From assembly GCA_016931315.1 (NCBI GenBank), contig JAFGFB010000126.1, positions 1 through 36,793 on the forward strand: a stretch of 36,793 nucleotides of DNA, read 5' to 3'. Every line of letters begins with the position of its first letter. Position 1 is the stretch's first letter. The stretch is from Anaerolineae bacterium. Lineage in GTDB: Bacteria > Chloroflexota > Anaerolineae > B4-G1 > SLSP01. The position numbers and the translations under genes were made by a program. The notes under the pieces are model-generated. The model ran no database searches. It saw only the letters and a program-made list of their open reading frames with translations, and was not told where the DNA came from. Positions 33,307 to 36,793 of this stretch are shown piece after piece.

Positions 33307-34386
33307 TCACTGCTTCAAGACCTGATCCAGGAAGGCAAAGACTAGCTCCAGGTTTTCCTGCGTCGTGAATTCGGAGGTCCCGTGTCCGGCGCCCTCCAGC
33401 AGAACCAGCGTGACCTTGTCCTCGCCTAGCGCGGAGGTAAGCGCATCCGCAAAGTCAAGCGATTGTTGCACGGGCACATTGCCATCCGCCGTGCCATGCT
33501 GAATCAAAAAAGCGGGCGCGGTTTCTTTGGCCATGGTGCTGATATAAGTGGCAGGATTTGCCTGCTGTGTCAACTCCGGATCGTCGGTGATGAGCTGGCC
33601 GATGTATTGGCTCTCAGGAGAGGTTTCACTGCTGGTAGCGCCCATTGCTGGCGTGATGCCGGAAGCAGCAAACTGAGCATCCATCTCCAGGAAATTGAGC
33701 GGTCCGAACCAATCTACCACCGCTTGCACGGACGAGGAATAGTCGAGGTTTTCTTGATTATCGCCGTTGAGTGTGGTCACGTTCCCCGTGGTACCCACCA
33801 TCGCCGCGAGGTTGCCACCAGCGCTATCTCCCCACACCGCAATGCGCTCCGCATCCAGGTTGTACGCCGACGCATTGGCTTTGATGAAGCGAATCGCCGC
33901 TTTGCAGTCATTGACCGCCGCGGGGAACGTTGCTTCGCCGGAAAGCCGGTAGTTGATGCTGACAACCGCATAGCCGTAGTTCACACCTTGCAGCATAGCC
34001 GCCACATCGCCACCGGTGGCGCTACCCATTTTGAAAGCGCCGCCGTGAATGGCGACGATGACGGGAAAGGGACCCTCGCCCTCATTGGGTAGATAGATGT
34101 TCAATGTCTGGCTACCTGACACGGTCCCATAAGCAACATCCGTAGTCTGTGTCTTGATAGCCGACGTATCAACCGAACTATTGCCGAGCCCCCCACCCCT
34201 GGGGCCACTCGGAACACTCGTTGCGGCGGTTTCTGCCGGGGCGGTCTCCGCCACAGGGGCTGCCGTTGACTCTGCAACAGACGCGACGGTTGGCGCTTCA
34301 CTGGCAGAGGGGCTGCTGCCACAGGCGACCAGTGCCAGACTTAGGAACCATAAACAAACCATTGACCAGGTACTTCTCTTTTGCAT
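33307..34386 (-). CDS. Lipoprotein alpha/beta-hydrolase (esterase)
   Basis: A 359-residue secreted, lipid-anchored esterase of the alpha/beta-hydrolase fold. The signal peptide ends in lipobox LVAC with Cys22 as the anchor, followed by a Ser/Ala/Thr/Pro-rich spacer (23-75). The oxyanion motif is HGGAF (114-118); the triad is Ser188 in VWGDSAGG, Asp301 in HGTADGNVP and His335 in GAGHGTSE. It resembles BD-FAE/carbohydrate-ester-type hydrolases. The ATG at 34386 has AAAGGAG 8 nt upstream. It is a paralogue of the cytoplasmic esterase at 34638-35537, with XapX between them. Removal of acyl groups from a sugar outside the cell before uptake is a reasonable inference. Confidence 0.9.
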   Translation of the reverse strand: MQKRSTWSMVCLWFLSLALVACGSSPSASEAPTVASVAESTAAPVAETAPAETAATSVPSGPRGGGLGNSSVDTSAIKTQTTDVAYGTVSGSQTLNIYLPNEGEGPFPVIVAIHGGAFKMGSATGGDVAAMLQGVNYGYAVVSINYRLSGEATFPAAVNDCKAAIRFIKANASAYNLDAERIAVWGDSAGGNLAAMVGTTGNVTTLNGDNQENLDYSSSVQAVVDWFGPLNFLEMDAQFAASGITPAMGATSSETSPESQYIGQLITDDPELTQQANPATYISTMAKETAPAFLIQHGTADGNVPVQQSLDFADALTSALGEDKVTLVLLEGAGHGTSEFTTQENLELVFAFLDQVLKQ

Positions 34387-34414
34387 TGCATTTCTCCTTT
34401 AGTTGAATATTCCT

Positions 34415-34624
34415 TCATTTTGTCAAGATGCGCGCCACAACATCCACCAGCGCGCTGCCGACAAACATGCCAATTAGGCCGACGATGCCGGCAAAATCGT
34501 GGGGTACGGGCACAGGCAAACGTAGGAGTTTGAATATCGCCCCGATGGTAATACCGACCAATAAGGCTATCAGCATCACGGTCACTGTCGGTCTTTTCCT
34601 TTCTGGTTTTGCATGAGCATCCAT
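34415..34624 (-). CDS. XapX-domain small membrane protein
   Basis: A 69-residue protein with two hydrophobic segments (about 16-34 and 45-62) around LLRLPVPVPHDFAGIVGLIGMFVG, matching the XapX domain. The family's function is not known; members occur near transport or catabolic genes. The ATG at 34624 lies 13 nt after the esterase stop; the longer frame from 34723 would overlap the esterase gene deeply. No good Shine-Dalgarno is visible, so translation may depend on the upstream gene. Confidence 0.78.
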   Translation of the reverse strand: MDAHAKPERKRPTVTVMLIALLVGITIGAIFKLLRLPVPVPHDFAGIVGLIGMFVGSALVDVVARILTK

Positions 34625-34637
34625 GATCACATCGCGC

Positions 34638-35537
34638 TTATGCTTTGAGAACGCTATCAAGAAAATCCAGCACCTTTTTGACGTTGTGCGGCGCCTCGAA
34701 GGCCGGGTCGGCATGCCGCGCATTGAGTAGCAGTTCGTGATTCACTGATTGTAAGCCATTCTGGGCAGCCAGTTTAGCGGCGAAGTTGAGCGATTGCTGA
34801 TAGGGCACGGTATCGTCAGCGGTGCCATGCTGGATGAAGAAGGGCGGCAAACCAGAGCGGATGTAGGTCTCCGGATTGGCTGCCCAAACCATCTCTGGAA
34901 TCTGCGTGATTTGCTGACCCAGGATCAATGATTCGGGCGATTCGGGCCCACTATGGGCGGATTCTTGGGTTTGCGGAAAGCCGGATGCCTCGAGTTGGGT
35001 GTCCATCAACAGGAAATTCGTGGGCGGGAACCAGGCAACGACCGCCTGAACCCTGGTAGGCTGTTCCGGGTTTCCCAACGCCGGATCCTCCAGCTCCGGA
35101 ATACCGGCGGAGACGCCCGCCATCAGGGCGAGGTAGCCACCAGCCGAGCCGCCCCACACGGCGATGCGGTCGCAATCGAACAAGAATTGCTCCGCATTGG
35201 CGCGCACCCAGCGGATGGCCGCCTTCACATCGTGCACCAGCGCGGGGAAACGCGCTTCGCCGCTCATGCGGTAATTGATAGAGACCACCGCGTAATCGCG
35301 TTTCAGACCTTCGAGCATCGGCATCAGCTGGATATCGCGCTTGTCGCCGCCTTTGAAGGCGCCGCCATGGATGACCATGATGACCGGGAAGGGACCGTTA
35401 CCAGCAGCGGGCCAGTAAAGGTCGAGTTTCTGCGCGGGCGACACCTGGGCGTAAGCAATATCCAACATTTTGCGCTCGATGTGATGGATTGGTGCAGGTG
35501 GAATCACAAAGGGTCCTTGAGGGTGTTTTTCTTTCAT
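34638..35537 (-). CDS. Cytoplasmic alpha/beta-hydrolase (esterase)
   Basis: A 299-residue alpha/beta-hydrolase without a signal peptide. HGGAF lies at 57-61; the triad is Ser131 in VWGGSAGG, Asp240 in HGTADDTVP and His274 in NARHADPAF. It aligns end to end with the catalytic part of the lipoprotein esterase at 33307-34386 (INYRMSGEARFP versus INYRLSGEATFP), so one arose by duplication and gained or lost the export signal. The ATG at 35537 has AAGGAGAG about 8 nt upstream. It directly follows the sugar permease gene by 33 nt, suggesting that it deacylates the transported compound in the cytoplasm. Confidence 0.9.
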   Translation of the reverse strand: MKEKHPQGPFVIPPAPIHHIERKMLDIAYAQVSPAQKLDLYWPAAGNGPFPVIMVIHGGAFKGGDKRDIQLMPMLEGLKRDYAVVSINYRMSGEARFPALVHDVKAAIRWVRANAEQFLFDCDRIAVWGGSAGGYLALMAGVSAGIPELEDPALGNPEQPTRVQAVVAWFPPTNFLLMDTQLEASGFPQTQESAHSGPESPESLILGQQITQIPEMVWAANPETYIRSGLPPFFIQHGTADDTVPYQQSLNFAAKLAAQNGLQSVNHELLLNARHADPAFEAPHNVKKVLDFLDSVLKA

Positions 35538-35570
35538 TGTTGTCTCTCCTTCATAACGTGAAGCTCTTGA

Positions 35571-36542
35571 TCATGCGGCCGGCGCAATTCTGTGAGCTCG
35601 ACCGCGATGGGTCTTCTGATATTCATCAAAGGCCACTGCCCCCAGCAGAATCAGCCCCTTGACGATGTACTGCGCATACGTGCCCAATCCGGCCAATTGC
35701 ATCCCGTTTCCCAGCACCGCCAGGATGAACACACCAGTCACAAGTCCAAGGATATTCCCTTCGCCACCGACGAAGCTAATGCCGCCGACGATGGCCGCGG
35801 TCAGACAGGTGAATTCCGTCCCCGGACCAAACATGGAGCTGGTAGTGTTGGCCTTGGCGATCATGACCATGGTAGCGATGGCAACAAAGAAACCACATAA
35901 TGCGTAGACGGATATCTTCAGCGCCGTAGTTTTTATTCCGGCCAATCGGGATGCCTCCTCATTGCCTCCCAGGGCCAAAACATTCCAGCCAAAGGAGGTC
36001 TTGGCGTAGAAGAAGCCAGCAAAGACCACCACCAGCAGGGTAAGCCAGACATCATAGGGCACATTAAGGAATCTCCCCGTGGTGATGACGAGAAACTCAG
36101 CGGGATAATTCCGGAAGGTATTGGCTTTGGAGACAATATAGGAAATCCCCTGAAACACCGTACTGGTGGCGATGGTGACGATCAACGGAAAGACCCTGAC
36201 CTTAGTCACAATCACGCCATTGAACAACCCCAGCAGGGTTCCCAACGCAATGCCGATCAAAACGGAGAGCCAGGCTGGCAAATGGTAAACGACCATACTC
36301 ATCGCCGTTACCACCCCGACCAGGGACATCTGATAACCCACCGACAGATCAATGCCCCCACCGATCATCACAAAGGAAAGGCCGACGGCGGCGATGATGA
36401 AGTAGGTGTTCTGTGTGACGATGTTGGTCAGGTTGCGAAGCGTCAAGAAATAGGGGCTCGAAAACGCAAAGAGCGCCATCAAAACAACCAGGATAAACAT
36501 AACGGTGTATTTTTGGAGACCGCGCAAATCAATTTTAGGCAT
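35571..36542 (-). CDS. Sugar ABC transporter permease (RbsC-like)
   Basis: A 323-residue inner-membrane permease of the ribose/xylose/galactose (carbohydrate uptake type 2) ABC family, with about 8-10 hydrophobic helices. Family motifs are GGGIDLSVG near residue 66, FNGVIVTKVRVFPLIVTIAT, ALGGNEEASRLAGI (the coupling-helix EAA-like region) and AAIVGGISFVGGEGN. The ATG at 36542 has AGAGGAA 6 nt upstream; the frame from 36650 overlaps the ATPase gene. It follows the ATPase stop by 16 nt. No periplasmic binding-protein gene is seen downstream, so it probably lies beyond the right edge. Confidence 0.93.
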   Translation of the reverse strand: MPKIDLRGLQKYTVMFILVVLMALFAFSSPYFLTLRNLTNIVTQNTYFIIAAVGLSFVMIGGGIDLSVGYQMSLVGVVTAMSMVVYHLPAWLSVLIGIALGTLLGLFNGVIVTKVRVFPLIVTIATSTVFQGISYIVSKANTFRNYPAEFLVITTGRFLNVPYDVWLTLLVVVFAGFFYAKTSFGWNVLALGGNEEASRLAGIKTTALKISVYALCGFFVAIATMVMIAKANTTSSMFGPGTEFTCLTAAIVGGISFVGGEGNILGLVTGVFILAVLGNGMQLAGLGTYAQYIVKGLILLGAVAFDEYQKTHRGRAHRIAPAA

Positions 36543-36558
36543 CGCATTCCTCTCTCTT

Positions 36559-36793
36559 CTAGTGATGGCCTGAAGCCAGCTCAATAATAGTGCGTTGGTC
36601 GAACTTGTCCCTGGGCACTTCGCCCATGAATTTCCCTTCACATAGAACAATCAAGCGATCCGACATGCCCAATAATTCCTCCATATCCGAGGAGATCATC
36701 AGGATCGTCTTGCCCTGGTTGACCAGGTCAACCATGAGATGGTAGATTTCCTGTTTTGAGCCGACATCAATTCCCCGGGTTGGCTCATCGAAA
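36559..36793 (-). CDS. Sugar ABC transporter ATP-binding protein, C-terminal part
   Basis: The gene is cut by the window end; only the last 77 codons are present. They begin FDEPTRGIDVGSKQEIY, just after the Walker B aspartate of the second nucleotide-binding domain of RbsA/XylG/MglA-type double ATPases, then continue with ILMISSDMEELLGMSDRLIVL (switch region, where the usual H is replaced by S-D-M as in this family's C-terminal half) and end ELASGHH. It energises the RbsC-like permease encoded 16 nt downstream. Confidence 0.88.
   Translation of the reverse strand, partial: FDEPTRGIDVGSKQEIYHLMVDLVNQGKTILMISSDMEELLGMSDRLIVLCEGKFMGEVPRDKFDQRTIIELASGHH

Overview
The window looks like chromosomal DNA of an uncultured or poorly studied Chloroflexota bacterium (Anaerolineae/Caldilineae-like). 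This is inferred from the mix of genes: large zinc-ribbon/cyclase/NTPase/TPR regulators, several GH13 alpha-glucosidases with a GH130 protein, a de novo NAD operon, sugar ABC transporter genes, and a short dispersed GC-rich hairpin repeat. No rRNA, tRNA, CRISPR array, intact IS element or phage gene was seen.

Layout. Positions 34-13857 form a long block of minus-strand genes. Read in the direction of transcription they are: alpha-glucosidase, GH130 protein, unknown protein, YjjG-like HAD phosphatase, second alpha-glucosidase, GNAT acetyltransferase, third alpha-glucosidase, amidase, MFS transporter, nucleotidyltransferase-like protein, NAD-dependent epimerase, PAS histidine kinase and a 58-residue membrane protein. 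A good promoter with an overlapping inverted repeat lies at 13901-13949 and fires leftward into this block. The divergent plus-strand block (13989-21473) holds mnmA (probably leaderless), a REC-GAF-nucleotidyl cyclase protein, a DEDDy-type exonuclease, a DUF4258 protein, a nadC-nadA fusion and nadB.

The rest (21604-36793) is again minus strand. A GT-C membrane glycosyltransferase with a degenerate LytM/M23-like tail sits directly downstream of a 1277-residue zinc-ribbon/cyclase/NTPase/TPR regulator. Glutamate dehydrogenase follows, then a second regulator of the same architecture. After a 460-bp spacer comes an operon-like run: sugar ABC ATPase (cut by the window end), RbsC-like permease, cytoplasmic esterase, XapX-domain protein and lipoprotein esterase.

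How the genes work together. The left block looks like intracellular breakdown of imported oligosaccharides: three GH13 enzymes plus a GH130 hydrolase or phosphorylase. The central block makes quinolinate and nicotinate mononucleotide from aspartate; NadB, NadA and NadC are all present, with NadC and NadA in one chain. The two giant regulators bracket gdhA and share substitutions at two canonical class III cyclase positions, so they may act as sensor/NTPase switches rather than ordinary adenylate cyclases. The most unusual points are the NadC-NadA fusion, the paired altered-cyclase regulators, the GT-C/LytM fusion, and a hairpin repeat one copy of which supplies the Shine-Dalgarno sequence of nadB.
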